NCBI RefSeq assembly: GCF_014903745.1
Contig: NZ_JACVXA010000012.1
Coordinates: 1-64,000 of the forward strand
Origin: Mangrovicoccus algicola
GTDB taxonomy: Bacteria > Pseudomonadota > Alphaproteobacteria > Rhodobacterales > Rhodobacteraceae
Length of the DNA stretch: 64,000 nucleotides
Direction of reading: 5' to 3'
Of this stretch, positions 43,690 to 52,758 are shown in pieces. The notes under the pieces were generated by a model that was not told the origin of the DNA, did not search any database, and was given only the letters and a program-made list of their open reading frames with translations. Each line of letters starts with the position of its first letter. Positions within the stretch are counted from its first letter, which is position 1. Both the position numbers and the translations under genes were made by a program.

Positions 43690-44319
43690 ATGCCTTGGGA
43701 TCGCAACCAGATGGCGGCGCGTGCCGCGCAGGAACTCGAAGACGGCACCTATGTGAACCTGGGGATCGGCATTCCGACCCTGGTGCCGAACTTCATCCCC
43801 GAGGGGGTGAATGTCACGCTGCAATCGGAAAACGGCATGCTCGGCATGGGCCCCTTCCCCTATGAGGGCGAAGAGGATCCCGACCTGATCAATGCCGGCA
43901 AGCAGACCATCACCGAATTGCCCAATACCGCCTATTTCGACAGCGCCATGAGCTTCGGCATGATCCGCGGCGGCAAGATCGCGGCGGCGATCCTGGGCGC
44001 GATGGAGGTCGCGGAGAACGGCGATCTGGCCAACTGGATGATCCCCGGCAAGCTGGTCAAGGGCATGGGCGGCGCCATGGACCTGGTCGCGGGCGTCGGC
44101 CGGGTGATCGTGGTGATGGACCACACCAACAAGCACGGCGAGTCGAAGCTGCTGAAGGAATGCACCCTGCCGCTGACCGGCACCGGGGTCGTCGACCGGA
44201 TCATCACCAATCTGGGCGTGCTCGACGTGGTCGAGGGCGGGCTGAAGATCCTGGAACTCGCCGATGGCGTGACCGAGCAGGAGATGCGCGCCGCGACCGA
44301 GGCGACGATCGTCAACTGA
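43690..44319 (+). CDS. 3-oxoacid CoA-transferase subunit B
   Basis: 209 aa. [15 protein letters not shown] and the catalytic glutamate motif [12 protein letters not shown] identify the beta subunit; [19 protein letters not shown] and GGAMDLVAG follow in order. Strong AGGAGGG ribosome-binding site. Followed by a hairpin ending the two-gene operon. Confidence 0.95.
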   Translation: MPWDRNQMAARAAQELEDGTYVNLGIGIPTLVPNFIPEGVNVTLQSENGMLGMGPFPYEGEEDPDLINAGKQTITELPNTAYFDSAMSFGMIRGGKIAAAILGAMEVAENGDLANWMIPGKLVKGMGGAMDLVAGVGRVIVVMDHTNKHGESKLLKECTLPLTGTGVVDRIITNLGVLDVVEGGLKILELADGVTEQEMRAATEATIVN

Positions 44320-44327
44320 GACCCGGC

Positions 44328-44351
44328 GCATCCCGCCCCGCGGCGGGATGC
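44328..44351 (+). terminator. Hairpin after the CoA-transferase operon
   Basis: Perfect 10-bp stem GCATCCCGCC/GGCGGGATGC with a CCGC loop, 9 nt after the stop codon, followed by CTTCC. Likely terminator despite the poor thymine tail. Confidence 0.65.
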
Positions 44352-44376
44352 CTTCCGGCGGCGCCCGCTGCGGCGC

Positions 44377-44949
44377 TCAGGGGCCGAGGCCGCGCTGTTC
44401 GCGGGCACCGTCGCTGCGGGGCCGGTCCAGCGGCCAGCCCCCGGCCCCGCGCCCGGCAAGATCGCGCAGCGCCACCGCATCCCCCGTATCGAGAACGATC
44501 AGCGGCACGCCCAGAGTGCGCATCTGCGCCTGCAGCGTCCCGGGATCGCCCAGCAGCCACAGCCGCGCCGCCCCGGCCCCCAGCACGGCGATGGTTTCCG
44601 GCCCGCCGAGAAATTCGAAGCCGCGCATGCCGAAACGGCGCACCGCATCCTCCGCCCTGTCGCCGGCCCGTCGCCCGACGGCCTGGACCGCGCCGGGGAT
44701 GCCCAGCGTCTCGCTCAGCCACAGCGCCCAGTCCTGCGGCAGCGAGGACAATAGCAGCACCCGGCCCCGGAACCGTAGCCACAGGCGCAGAAGCTCCAGC
44801 GCAGAACGGTTCAGTTCGAGGCGCTGCGGATCGGGGTGACGCAGCCTGCCCTGCCCGCCGCGGATCAGCCCGTGATCGGCATCGATCACCAGCGGCCGCG
44901 GGACGCACATATGGGGCGGCGGCGGCGATGGGCGGAAAGTCTTGAACAC
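44377..44949 (-). CDS. Degenerate HAD-like protein related to the HAD domain of UbiA fusions
   Basis: 190 aa from a GTG (GGGGA upstream); an ATG at 44910 is a shorter alternative without a ribosome-binding site. PLVIDADHGLI takes the place of the usual DLDGTLI, GRVLLLSSLPQDWALWL the place of motif II, and FGMRGFEFLGGPE corresponds to the FGxxGFDYAG segment of HAD domains fused to UbiA-type prenyltransferases. No prenyltransferase part follows. The DxD is kept but DGT and the motif III lysine are not clear, so phosphatase activity is doubtful. Confidence 0.6.
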   Translation of the reverse strand: MFKTFRPSPPPPHMCVPRPLVIDADHGLIRGGQGRLRHPDPQRLELNRSALELLRLWLRFRGRVLLLSSLPQDWALWLSETLGIPGAVQAVGRRAGDRAEDAVRRFGMRGFEFLGGPETIAVLGAGAARLWLLGDPGTLQAQMRTLGVPLIVLDTGDAVALRDLAGRGAGGWPLDRPRSDGAREQRGLGP

Positions 44950-45048
44950 GACGGATCCCCAATTGCGGCAGGCCGGGGCAGAATGCCCGCCGCCAGGCTA
45001 ACATTCGGTTGCTGGCCCTGCACCGCAAGGCGGACTAGTTCATGCATC

Positions 45049-47469
45049 ATGACGCATCTTCCCCCCCATGTCTCGGACTGGCTTGCCGCGCGCGGCTGGG
45101 TGTTGCATCCGCATCAGGCGCAGATGCTGGCGCAGAAGCAGGCCTCCGCCCAGCTTCTGGTCGCGCCCACGGGCGGCGGCAAGACGCTGGCGGGTTTCCT
45201 GCCCAGCCTCGCCGAACTGGGCCTGTCCCCGCCGCCGGGCCTGCACACGCTGTACGTCTCGCCGCTCAAGGCCCTTGCCGCGGATATCCGGCGCAACCTC
45301 GACCGTCCCATCGCCGAGATGGGCGCGGCGATCCGGGTGGAGGACCGCACCGGCGACACTTCCGCGACCGCGCGGCGGCGCCAGCGGGCCGATCCGCCGC
45401 ATATCCTGCTGACCACGCCGGAAAGCCTGGCGCTGATGCTCTCCTACCCGGACGCGCCGCGGATCTTTGCCGGGCTTCAGAGGGTGGTGCTGGACGAGAT
45501 CCATGCCCTCGCCGAGTCCAGGCGCGGCGACCAGCTGATGCTGGCGCTGTCGCGGCTTCAGGCGCTGTGTCCCGGGCTGCGGCGGGTCGGGCTGTCGGCA
45601 ACGGTGGAGGACCCTCCGGCCCTGGCGCGGTTCCTGGCCCGCCATCCCGACCCCTGCCCGGTGCTGCAGGCGGATCCCGGGCCCGATCCCGATATCGCGA
45701 TGCTGGACCTGCCCGTGCCGCCCCCCTGGGCCGGGGGCGGCGGGCGCTATGCGATTCCCCGCGTGCTGGAGGAGGTGCGCCGCCACCGCACGACGCTGAT
45801 CTTCCACAATACACGCGCCCAGGCCGAGATATTCTTCCACGACCTGTGGATGCAGAATGCCGATGCGCTGCCCATCGCGATCCATCACGGCAGCCTGTCG
45901 CGCGAAAGCCGCCAGAAGGTGGAGGCGGCGATGATCGCGGGCGAATTGCGCGCCATCGTCTGCACCGGCACGCTGGACCTGGGGATCGACTGGGGGGATG
46001 TCGACCTGGTCCTGCAGATCGGCGCGCCCCGCAACATCAAGCGGCTGGTCCAGCGGATCGGGCGGGCCAATCACCGCTACAACGCCCCCTCCCGCGCGCG
46101 GCTGGTCCCGGCCAACCGCTTCGAGGTGATCGAATGCCAGGCCGCGCTGGAGGCGGTGCGCGCGCGCGATCTCGACGGCAGCCCGCGCGGCCCCGGCCCC
46201 CTGGACGTGCTGTGCCAGCATATCCTGATCGCCGCCTGCGCGGGGGATTTCACCGCTGACGGTCTTTACGCCGAGGTGACACAGGCCGGTCCCTATGCCG
46301 GGCTGCCGCGCGCCGATTTCGACGCCTGCCTCGACTTCTGCGCGACCGGCGGCTACGTGCTGCGCGCCTATGACCGCTGGCAGCGGCTCAAGCAGCGCCC
46401 CGATGGCAGCTGGGGCCTGCGCGATCCGCGGGCGGCGCGGCTGATCCGCATGAACCTGGGCACGATCCAGGACAGCGACCTGGTGCGGGTGCGGCTGCGC
46501 GGGCGCGGCGCGCCGCTGGGCGAGGTGGAGGAAGCCTTTGCCGCGACGCTGAGCCCCGGAGACAGTTTCCTCATCGGCGGACAGGTGGTGCGCTACGAGG
46601 GCCTGCGCGAGACGACCGTCGAGGTCAGCCGCGCGCGCGGGCGGGAGCCCCGGCTGGCGGTGTTCTCGGGCACGAAATTCGCCACCTCGACCCAGCTGTC
46701 GGACCGCATCCTGGGACTGCTGGCGCGGCCGGGCTGGCCCGGCCTGCCCGCCCATACCGCCGAATGGCTGCAGCTGCAGGCGCAGGTGTCGCGCCTGCCC
46801 CGCCGCGAGAGGCTGCTGGTCGAAACCTTCCCCCATGACGGGCGTCACCATGCCTGTTTCTACGGTTTCGCAGGACGCAACGCGATGCAGACGCTGGGGC
46901 TTCTGCTGACCCGGCGGATGGAGACGGAGGGCCTGGCGCCGCTGGGCTTCGTGGCCACGGATTACGCGCTTCTGATCTGGGGGCTGGAACCGCTTGCCGA
47001 TCCGGCCGCCCTGCTCTCCCCCGAGGGGCTGCGCGAGGGGTTCGAAACCTGGCTTGCGGGCAATGCGGTGATGAAGCGGAGCTTCCGCGGGGTGGCCACG
47101 ATCGCCGGGCTGATCGAGCGCAACCATCCCGGCAGCCGCAAATCCGGGCGCCAGGCGACGTTTTCCACCGACATCCTCTATGACACGCTGCGCCGCTACG
47201 ACCCCGATCACCTGCTGTTGCGCATCACGCGGCAGGAGGCGCTTGGCGGGCTGGTCGATTTCGGCCGGATCGAGGAGATGCTGCGGCGCATCGGCGGACG
47301 GATCGACCACCAGCCTCTGGACCGGCTGTCGCCCCTGGCCGCGCCGCTGCTGCTGGAGGCCGGGCGGGTCCCGGTCGAGGGCGCCGGGCGCGAACGGCTG
47401 ATGGAGGAACAGGCGGCGCGGGCCATGGAGGCCTCGGGCCTCGCCGATCTCGACGCGCAGGCGGTCTGA
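45049..47469 (+). CDS. Ligase-associated-type DEXH-box helicase (Lhr-like)
   Basis: 806 aa. Superfamily 2 helicase: Walker A APTGGGKTLAGFLP (Lys45), motif II DEIH, GLSATV, THEN the helicase C-domain with FHNTRAQAE, GTLDLGIDWGDVDLVLQIG and QRIGRANHRYN. The long winged-helix/Lhr core region follows (about 400-806). Length and order fit the family found next to ATP-dependent DNA ligase and an MBL-fold exonuclease in DNA repair islands. Neither partner is adjacent here; dusA follows convergently. Divergent from the HAD-like gene. Confidence 0.88.
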   Translation: MTHLPPHVSDWLAARGWVLHPHQAQMLAQKQASAQLLVAPTGGGKTLAGFLPSLAELGLSPPPGLHTLYVSPLKALAADIRRNLDRPIAEMGAAIRVEDRTGDTSATARRRQRADPPHILLTTPESLALMLSYPDAPRIFAGLQRVVLDEIHALAESRRGDQLMLALSRLQALCPGLRRVGLSATVEDPPALARFLARHPDPCPVLQADPGPDPDIAMLDLPVPPPWAGGGGRYAIPRVLEEVRRHRTTLIFHNTRAQAEIFFHDLWMQNADALPIAIHHGSLSRESRQKVEAAMIAGELRAIVCTGTLDLGIDWGDVDLVLQIGAPRNIKRLVQRIGRANHRYNAPSRARLVPANRFEVIECQAALEAVRARDLDGSPRGPGPLDVLCQHILIAACAGDFTADGLYAEVTQAGPYAGLPRADFDACLDFCATGGYVLRAYDRWQRLKQRPDGSWGLRDPRAARLIRMNLGTIQDSDLVRVRLRGRGAPLGEVEEAFAATLSPGDSFLIGGQVVRYEGLRETTVEVSRARGREPRLAVFSGTKFATSTQLSDRILGLLARPGWPGLPAHTAEWLQLQAQVSRLPRRERLLVETFPHDGRHHACFYGFAGRNAMQTLGLLLTRRMETEGLAPLGFVATDYALLIWGLEPLADPAALLSPEGLREGFETWLAGNAVMKRSFRGVATIAGLIERNHPGSRKSGRQATFSTDILYDTLRRYDPDHLLLRITRQEALGGLVDFGRIEEMLRRIGGRIDHQPLDRLSPLAAPLLLEAGRVPVEGAGRERLMEEQAARAMEASGLADLDAQAV

Positions 47470-47476
47470 GCGCCGC

Positions 47477-48499
47477 TCAGCCCGCGGCGCGGGCGGTTTC
47501 CCGCTCGACCAGCGCCAGCGCCTCCTCGACGATCTCCGCCCCCGCCTCGCGGCGCGCGGCCGCGACGGAGAGATGCCGCCGCCAGGCCCGGGCCCCGGGG
47601 CGCCCGGCAAAGAGCCCCAGCATGTGGCGCGTCATCGCATGCGCCCGCCCGCCCGCGGCGACATGCGCGGCGATATGGGGGATCATGGCGCGCGCGACCT
47701 GCCCGGCGGTTTTCGCCTGCGCCGCGTCGCCGAAGATCCGCCGGTCGGCATCGGCCAGGATCGCCGCCGGTTCGTGATAGGCCGCGCGGCCGATCATCAC
47801 CCCGTCCAGACCCGCCGCCAGGAAACTTTCGGCCTGATCCAGCGAGGTGATCCCGCCATTGACCGAGACATGCAGCTGCGGGAACCTCTGCTTCATCGCC
47901 AGGACCAGCGGATAGTCCAGCGGCGGGATCTCGCGGTTTTCCTTGGGCGACAGTCCCTTCAGCCAGGCCTTGCGGGCATGGATCGTGACCCGCCGGACCC
48001 CGGCACCGGCCACCGCATCGAGAAAGCCCGGCAGGACCGCGGCCGGATCGTCGTCATCCACGCCGATGCGGCATTTCACCGTGACCTCGGCCGGGCTGGC
48101 GGCGATCATGGCCGCGACGGCCCGCGCCACCAGCGCCGGATCGCGCATCAGGACCGCCCCGAAACATCCCGACTGCACCCGGTCCGACGGACAGCCGACA
48201 TTCAGGTTGATCTCGCCATAGCCCGCCTGCCAGCCAAGCGCCGCCGCCTCGGCCAGTTCGGCAGGGTCCGACCCGCCCAGCTGCAGCGCCACGGGATGCT
48301 CCGCCGGGTCGTGATCCAACAGGTGCAGCGCCCCGCCCCGCACCAGCGCCGGGGCCGTCACCATCTCGGTATAAAGCAGCGTGCGCACGGAAAACTGCCG
48401 GTGGATCAGGCGGCAGAACCGGTCCGTCCAGTCCAGCATCGGGGCCACGGACAGGCGGGCGGCGCTCGCCAGCTCGGGATAGTCGCGTTTCTCAGTCAC
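47477..48499 (-). CDS. dusA: tRNA-dihydrouridine synthase A
   Basis: 340 aa from a GTG at 48499, chosen because family similarity starts at LSVAPMLDWTDRFCRL soon after. FMN TIM-barrel: LQLGGSDPAELAEAA, GYGEINLNVGCPS, the catalytic cysteine in VQSGCFGAVLM, KCRIGVDD, VNGGITS and IGRAAYHEP. Reduces U20/U20a in the D-loop of tRNAs. Convergent with the helicase gene; the tRNA-Arg gene is just upstream on the same strand. Confidence 0.94.
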   Translation of the reverse strand: MTEKRDYPELASAARLSVAPMLDWTDRFCRLIHRQFSVRTLLYTEMVTAPALVRGGALHLLDHDPAEHPVALQLGGSDPAELAEAAALGWQAGYGEINLNVGCPSDRVQSGCFGAVLMRDPALVARAVAAMIAASPAEVTVKCRIGVDDDDPAAVLPGFLDAVAGAGVRRVTIHARKAWLKGLSPKENREIPPLDYPLVLAMKQRFPQLHVSVNGGITSLDQAESFLAAGLDGVMIGRAAYHEPAAILADADRRIFGDAAQAKTAGQVARAMIPHIAAHVAAGGRAHAMTRHMLGLFAGRPGARAWRRHLSVAAARREAGAEIVEEALALVERETARAAG

Positions 48500-48637
48500 T
48501 CGAAGACCTCTCGTCCATCCCCCCGGGGCCGGCCGACACCGTCGCGCGCATCCTGTCCCTCGGGGAAACCGGTCCTCTATCACGGCGGAGACGCGCTTGA
48601 CAAACACTCCTCCCCTTCGTCGCCCTCCCTCGGGCGA

Positions 48638-48714
48638 TGGCGACCCCGCCAGGACTTGAACCCGGAACCTGGTGATTAGAAGTCACCTGCTCTATCCAGT
48701 TGAGCTACGGGGCC
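48638..48714 (-). tRNA. tRNA-Arg (anticodon TCT)
   Basis: 77 nt including an encoded CCA (48638-48640). Acceptor GGCCCCG pairs with CGGGGTC (one G-U). The anticodon stem GGTGA/TCACC carries the loop CTTCTAA with anticodon TCT, reading AGA/AGG. T-arm CCGGG-TTCAAGT-CCTGG folds with one G-U. No integrase or repeated 3' end is nearby, so it is not occupied as an attachment site. Confidence 0.95.
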
Positions 48715-48816
48715 GTGGCGCCTTGATAGCGGGTCGCAACGGGAGGTGCAACGCATCGCGGGTGCCTGTGCCGTCCTGTCGTCCGGAGGGGTTGCCGTCC
48801 CTGCCCCGGTATTGAA

Positions 48817-48826
48817 TAATGCATTA
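48817..48826. promoter_or_regulatory. Palindrome TAATGCATTA upstream of the GntR regulator gene
   Basis: Perfect 10-bp palindrome inside an AT-rich patch (48811-48829), 28 bp before the regulator's GTG. Likely an autoregulatory operator; a related AT-rich inverted repeat around TGCAT stands upstream of the amidase gene. Confidence 0.45.
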
Positions 48827-48853
48827 AATCCGAAGCGTCGGGAGTTCGACAGC

Positions 48854-49525
48854 GTGGGACGGCGCTCACTTCACCAGGAAATCACCGGCGAGATCCGCGA
48901 GATGATCCTCAGCGGCGCGCTGCGTCCGGGCACCAAGGTGCCGGAACAGGCGCTGGCGCAGCAGCTGGAGGTATCGCGCACGCCGCTGCGCGAGGCGCTC
49001 AAGGCGCTCTCGGTGGAGGGGCTGGTGACGCTGATGCCCAATCGCGGCGCCAGCGTCTCCGAGGTCAGCGCCGCGCAGCTCGACGACCTGCTGCCGGTGA
49101 TGGGGGTTCTGGAGGAACTGGGCGCGGAACTGCTGTGCAGGGCTCTGGATGCCGCCCCGGCCGAGGAGCGCGCGGCGATGCTGGCCCAGCTGGAGCAACT
49201 GCATGCAGAGATCCTGGCCGGGCATGCCGGGCGCGACGCGGCCAGGTTCCGCAAGGCAAACAAGGCGTTCCACGAGGCCTTGATCGAGATGGGCGGCAAT
49301 GGCGCGCTGCTGGAACTCTACCGCATCGCCCTGGCACGGATGCATATGAGCCGCTTCCTCGCGGAGAAGAGCGAGGCCGACTGGAACGCGGCGATGCAGG
49401 ATCACGAGGCGATCATGGCGGCGCTGCGGGCGGGTGACGGCGCCTTGGCGGGACGGCTCCTGCGCGATCATGTCGAACAGACCGTGCGCCGCGCGGTCCT
49501 GGGCGCCATCGCCCGTCCCGGCTGA
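48854..49525 (+). CDS. GntR-family regulator with FCD domain
   Basis: 223 aa from a GTG with GGGAG upstream. An open frame extends to 48746, but it would run through the AT-rich operator-like patch. Winged helix: LHQEITGEIREMILSGALRPGTKVPEQALAQQLEVSRTPLREAL. FCD domain: Asp/His-containing helices with RFRKANKAFHEALIEMGGN and MQDHEAIMAAL, of the kind that bind small carboxylates or metal. Convergent with the TRAP transporter genes, which it probably controls. Confidence 0.92.
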   Translation: MGRRSLHQEITGEIREMILSGALRPGTKVPEQALAQQLEVSRTPLREALKALSVEGLVTLMPNRGASVSEVSAAQLDDLLPVMGVLEELGAELLCRALDAAPAEERAAMLAQLEQLHAEILAGHAGRDAARFRKANKAFHEALIEMGGNGALLELYRIALARMHMSRFLAEKSEADWNAAMQDHEAIMAALRAGDGALAGRLLRDHVEQTVRRAVLGAIARPG

Positions 49526-49535
49526 GATCGCCGCC

Positions 49536-49555
49536 CCGGGGCATTTCGGCCCCGG
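49536..49555. terminator. Hairpin between the convergent GntR and dctM genes
   Basis: 7-bp stem CCGGGGC/GCCCCGG with a 6-nt loop in the 45-nt gap. No thymine run on either side; it may serve both directions. Confidence 0.4.
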
Positions 49556-49570
49556 AACGGCAAGGCGGGA

Positions 49571-50890
49571 TCAGTCGAACATCACCGCGGGCAGCCACAG
49601 CGCGATGGCCGGGAAGGCCAGCACCAGGATCAGCGCGATGACCTGCAGCCCGACAAACTGGAACATCCCCGAATAGATCTGTTTCAGATGCCATTGCGGG
49701 GCCACGGCCTTGAGGTAATAGGCCGCCATCGCCACCGGCGGCGACAGGAAGGCCGTCTGCAGGTTCACCGCCACCAGCGCGCTGATCCACAAGAGGTTCA
49801 GCCCCGCCTCCTGCACGATGGGCAGGAAGATCGGCAGGAAGATGAACACGATCGGCGCCCATTCCAGCGGCCATCCCAGCAGGAAGACCACGACCATCAG
49901 CGCCATGACCACGCCGAAGGGCGGCAGGTCCCACGACACCAGCAGATTGGCGATCCAGGGGCCGGTGCCCAGCCGGTTGAACACCGCGCCGAACATGTTG
50001 GAGGCCAGCAGCAGGAACAGGATCATCGAGGAGACGATGACCGTCTGATACAGCGCCATGCGCAGCCGCCCCATGGTGAAGCGCCCGTAGAGGATCGTCA
50101 GGATCAGCGCCCCCGCCGCCCCCATCCCCGCCCCTTCGGTCGGCGTCGCCACCCCCGTCAGGATGCTGCCCAGCGTCGCGCCGATCAGCACCAGCATCGG
50201 CGCCATGCCGATGGCCAGTTCCCTGGCCGCGACCTTCCAGCTGGCCGGGCGTTCCGCCTCGGGCAGCGCCGGTCCCAGCGCCGGATTGATCCAGCAGCGG
50301 ATCAGCGTATAGGCGAGGAACAGGAAGGTGATCAGCAGCCCCGGCAGGATGCAGGCGGCAAACAGCTTGGGGATCGACACCCCCACCACCGGGCCCAGGA
50401 CCACCAGCATGACCGAGGGCGGGATCAGGATGCCCAGCGTGCCCCCCGCGGTGATCGTCCCCGCCGACAGGGCCGGATCGTAATTCGACTTGGTCATGAC
50501 CGGCGCGGCCAGCATCCCGATCAGCGTGACCGAGGCGCCGATGATCCCCGTCGCCGTGGCGAAGATGGTCGAGGTCAGAAGCACGCCGATGTAAAGCGCG
50601 CCGGGCACGCGGGCCAGGGTGAACTGGAACCCCTTGAACAGCCGCTCCATGATGCCGGCCTGTTCCAGGATGTAGCCCATGAAGACGAAAAGCGGCACCG
50701 CCGCCAGGGTTTCGGTCCCCATCACGCCCCAGGACTGGTAGACCATCAGGTCGAAGGCCCGCCCGCCCAGTCCCAGATAGCCGAAGAACACCGTCAGCAC
50801 GATCAGCGTGAAGGCGATGGGAAATCCCGCGAAGATCCCCGCCAGCAGCGCGGCCAGCTGGGCGAAACCTAGAATGACGCCGAAACTCAT
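49571..50890 (-). CDS. dctM: TRAP transporter large permease (DctM)
   Basis: 439 aa with about twelve hydrophobic segments. GFPIAFTLIVLT, LAAVPLFVFMGYILEQAGI, GTLGILIPPSVMLVVLG and the late NLQTAFLSPPVAMAAYYLK block are DctM/SiaM signatures. Forms the sodium-driven membrane unit with DctQ. Overlaps dctQ by 4 nt. The LSPPVA loop is typical of members taking up 2-oxo acids or similar monocarboxylates. Confidence 0.95.
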   Translation of the reverse strand: MSFGVILGFAQLAALLAGIFAGFPIAFTLIVLTVFFGYLGLGGRAFDLMVYQSWGVMGTETLAAVPLFVFMGYILEQAGIMERLFKGFQFTLARVPGALYIGVLLTSTIFATATGIIGASVTLIGMLAAPVMTKSNYDPALSAGTITAGGTLGILIPPSVMLVVLGPVVGVSIPKLFAACILPGLLITFLFLAYTLIRCWINPALGPALPEAERPASWKVAARELAIGMAPMLVLIGATLGSILTGVATPTEGAGMGAAGALILTILYGRFTMGRLRMALYQTVIVSSMILFLLLASNMFGAVFNRLGTGPWIANLLVSWDLPPFGVVMALMVVVFLLGWPLEWAPIVFIFLPIFLPIVQEAGLNLLWISALVAVNLQTAFLSPPVAMAAYYLKAVAPQWHLKQIYSGMFQFVGLQVIALILVLAFPAIALWLPAVMFD

Positions 50891-51498
50891 ACGGGCTCTC
50901 CGCTGCGGAACTGGAACACGGCCTTGATCACCTCGGAAACCCCCTGAAGCATCAGCAGGAGCGCGGTGGCCGGAATGACCGCGCGATAGGGCCACAGGAT
51001 CGGCCGCCAGAAGCTGGCCGAGGCGCGTTCGGAAATCATGTAGGAACTCAGCGCCTTGTCGAAGCCCGCCCAGAAGAAGAAGAACAGGCCCGGGAAGAAC
51101 AGCAGCAGGTAGAAGACCAGGTCCACCCCCGCCTGGGTGCGCGGCGACCAGTCCTTGAAGAACAGGTCGGTGCGGATATGCCCGCCGAAGCGCAGCGTCG
51201 TGCCCGCCCCCAGCATGAAGATCGTGCCATACAGCATGTAGCTGAGGTCATAGGCCCAGATGCTGGGGCTGTTGAACGCGTAGCGGCGGATCGCCTCCAT
51301 CACCACGATGGCCACCAGCGCCAGCACCAGCCAGCTGAGCACATGCCCGTAAAGGTCGGCAAAGCGGTCCAGGCGCATCACGATCGCCCGCCAGGGGTCG
51401 GGGATCGCGGGCACGGCCTTGCGCATCTGGTCGAGGTCGGGAAGGTCCTCGTCCTGTTTCAGCACGCGCAACAGCGCGTCGTCTTCGTCATCGGTCAT
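50887..51498 (-). CDS. dctQ: TRAP transporter small permease (DctQ)
   Basis: 203 aa with four transmembrane helices; longer than average because of an acidic N-terminal extension (TDDEDDALLRVLKQDEDLPDL). RYAFNSPSIWAYDLSYMLYGTIFMLGA is the core signature. Lies 63 nt after dctP and overlaps dctM. Confidence 0.93.
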   Translation of the reverse strand: MTDDEDDALLRVLKQDEDLPDLDQMRKAVPAIPDPWRAIVMRLDRFADLYGHVLSWLVLALVAIVVMEAIRRYAFNSPSIWAYDLSYMLYGTIFMLGAGTTLRFGGHIRTDLFFKDWSPRTQAGVDLVFYLLLFFPGLFFFFWAGFDKALSSYMISERASASFWRPILWPYRAVIPATALLLMLQGVSEVIKAVFQFRSGEPV

Positions 51499-51561
51499 CT
51501 GGATACCTTGGCTGGGATGCGGGCACGGGGCGGCCCCGACCGGAGCCGCCCCGCCGCCGGA

Positions 51562-52665
51562 TCACTCGAAGCCGAAATGCTTCAGCGCGATATCGGCCGG
51601 GGGGTTGATCCGCGCCTTCAGCGGCACCACCCGCTGGGCGAAGTCCTGCTGGCTGTCCAGAACCTTGGCGAAGAATTCGTCATCGGCGGCATAGCGGTCC
51701 AGAACCGCCGACCAGGCGGCCAGCTGCGCCTCCATCACGTCGCGCGGGGTCTCGGTGACCTGCACGCCCATCTCGGTTTCCATCTGCGCCAGCGCCTTGG
51801 AATTCTCGTCCAGACCCTTCCAGTAGAAATCCGCCGATTCCGCCATGACGGCATATTTGACGATCGCCTTCAGGTCGTCGGGCAGCTCGTCCCAGCGGTC
51901 CTTGGAGATGAAGAAGTTCTGCACCAAGCCCAGCTGCAGGTAGCTCGGCATCATGTAGATCTTGCGCACATCCGGCAGGCCCAGGATCATGTCCGCCTTG
52001 GGACCGAAATACTCGGCCGCCTCGATCACCCCCTGCTCCAGCGAGGGCACCACCTCGGAGCCGGGCACGGTGACGACCGCGGCGCCCATCTCGCGCATCA
52101 CGTCGACCGGCAGGCCGGGCGTGCGGTATTTCATGCCCTTGATGTCCTCGGCCGAGGTGACGGGCTCCTCGAACCAGCCGAAGGGCTGCGCCTGGGCGGG
52201 GCTGAGCAGGAAGGACACGGTATTGGTCATCTGAAGCGTGTCGTTGATGTATTCGGCGAACAGCTCCTTGCCGCCGCCATATTCCATCCAGCCCATCAGG
52301 TCGATCGAGGGCATCCCGAAGCCGGGCGCCGAGGCAAAGAGGCTGCCGGCCGGGTGCTTGCCCACCCAGTAATCGGCATCGCCGCCGGCCGCGTCGATCA
52401 CGCCGTCATTCACGGCATCCAGCACGTCGAAGGCCGGCACGAAGGCGCCGCCGGGGCTGACCTCCATCACCAGCCGGCCGCCCGACATCTCGTCGATCAT
52501 CTCGGCCAGCTTGACGAAGGTCATGTGCAGGTCGTCGCCAGAGGCATAGGCGGTCTGGACCGTCCATTTGAACTCCTGCGCCGCGGCGGGCAGCGACAGG
52601 CAGGCCAGCGCCGAGGCGATGGCGGCGCCCCTTGCGGGCCGGGCGATCTTTGAAAGGAAAGACAT
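51562..52665 (-). CDS. dctP: TRAP transporter substrate-binding protein (DctP, TakP-like)
   Basis: 367 aa. Signal peptide SALACLSLPAAAQ. FKWTVQTAYASGD and GGRLVMEVSPGGAFVPAFDVLDAVNDG open the DctP fold. The segment MKYRTPGLPVDVMREMGAAVV holds the ligand carboxylate arginine, and AAEYFGPKADMILGLPDV is typical of the TakP-like branch that binds 2-oxo monocarboxylates. The actual ligand is not proven. Start at MSFLSKIA. Confidence 0.93.
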   Translation of the reverse strand: MSFLSKIARPARGAAIASALACLSLPAAAQEFKWTVQTAYASGDDLHMTFVKLAEMIDEMSGGRLVMEVSPGGAFVPAFDVLDAVNDGVIDAAGGDADYWVGKHPAGSLFASAPGFGMPSIDLMGWMEYGGGKELFAEYINDTLQMTNTVSFLLSPAQAQPFGWFEEPVTSAEDIKGMKYRTPGLPVDVMREMGAAVVTVPGSEVVPSLEQGVIEAAEYFGPKADMILGLPDVRKIYMMPSYLQLGLVQNFFISKDRWDELPDDLKAIVKYAVMAESADFYWKGLDENSKALAQMETEMGVQVTETPRDVMEAQLAAWSAVLDRYAADDEFFAKVLDSQQDFAQRVVPLKARINPPADIALKHFGFE

Positions 52666-52684
52666 GGGTCGTCCTCGCTGTTGG

Positions 52685-52700
52685 GAAAGCGGCCGCTTTC
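52685..52700. promoter_or_regulatory. 16-bp perfect palindrome before dctP
   Basis: GAAAGCGGCCGCTTTC, 20 nt upstream of the dctP start. Could be an operator or, as RNA, a hairpin that shields the dctP leader. Nearby 52726-52753 forms a separate 8-bp stem (GCCCGGCG/CGCCGGGC) right after the amidase stop. Confidence 0.45.
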
Positions 52701-52725
52701 TTGTTTTCATGGTCTCATCGGACCT

Positions 52726-52753
52726 GCCCGGCGGCGCGGCCATTGCGCCGGGC
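52726..52753 (-). terminator. Hairpin after the amidase stop
   Basis: 8-bp stem, 12-nt loop, beginning 5 nt after the amidase stop on the minus strand. May attenuate read-through from the amidase gene into dctP. Confidence 0.4.
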
Positions 52754-52758
52754 CCTGT

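Noticed and set aside
48638-48714. tRNA-Arg as an attachment site for an integrated element
   Set aside because: No integrase, no repeated tRNA 3' end and no change of gene style on either side.
48746-48853. N-terminal extension of the GntR regulator from an upstream ATG
   Set aside because: Would pass through the AT-rich palindrome and lacks similarity; the GTG at 48854 has a good ribosome-binding site and gives the usual length.
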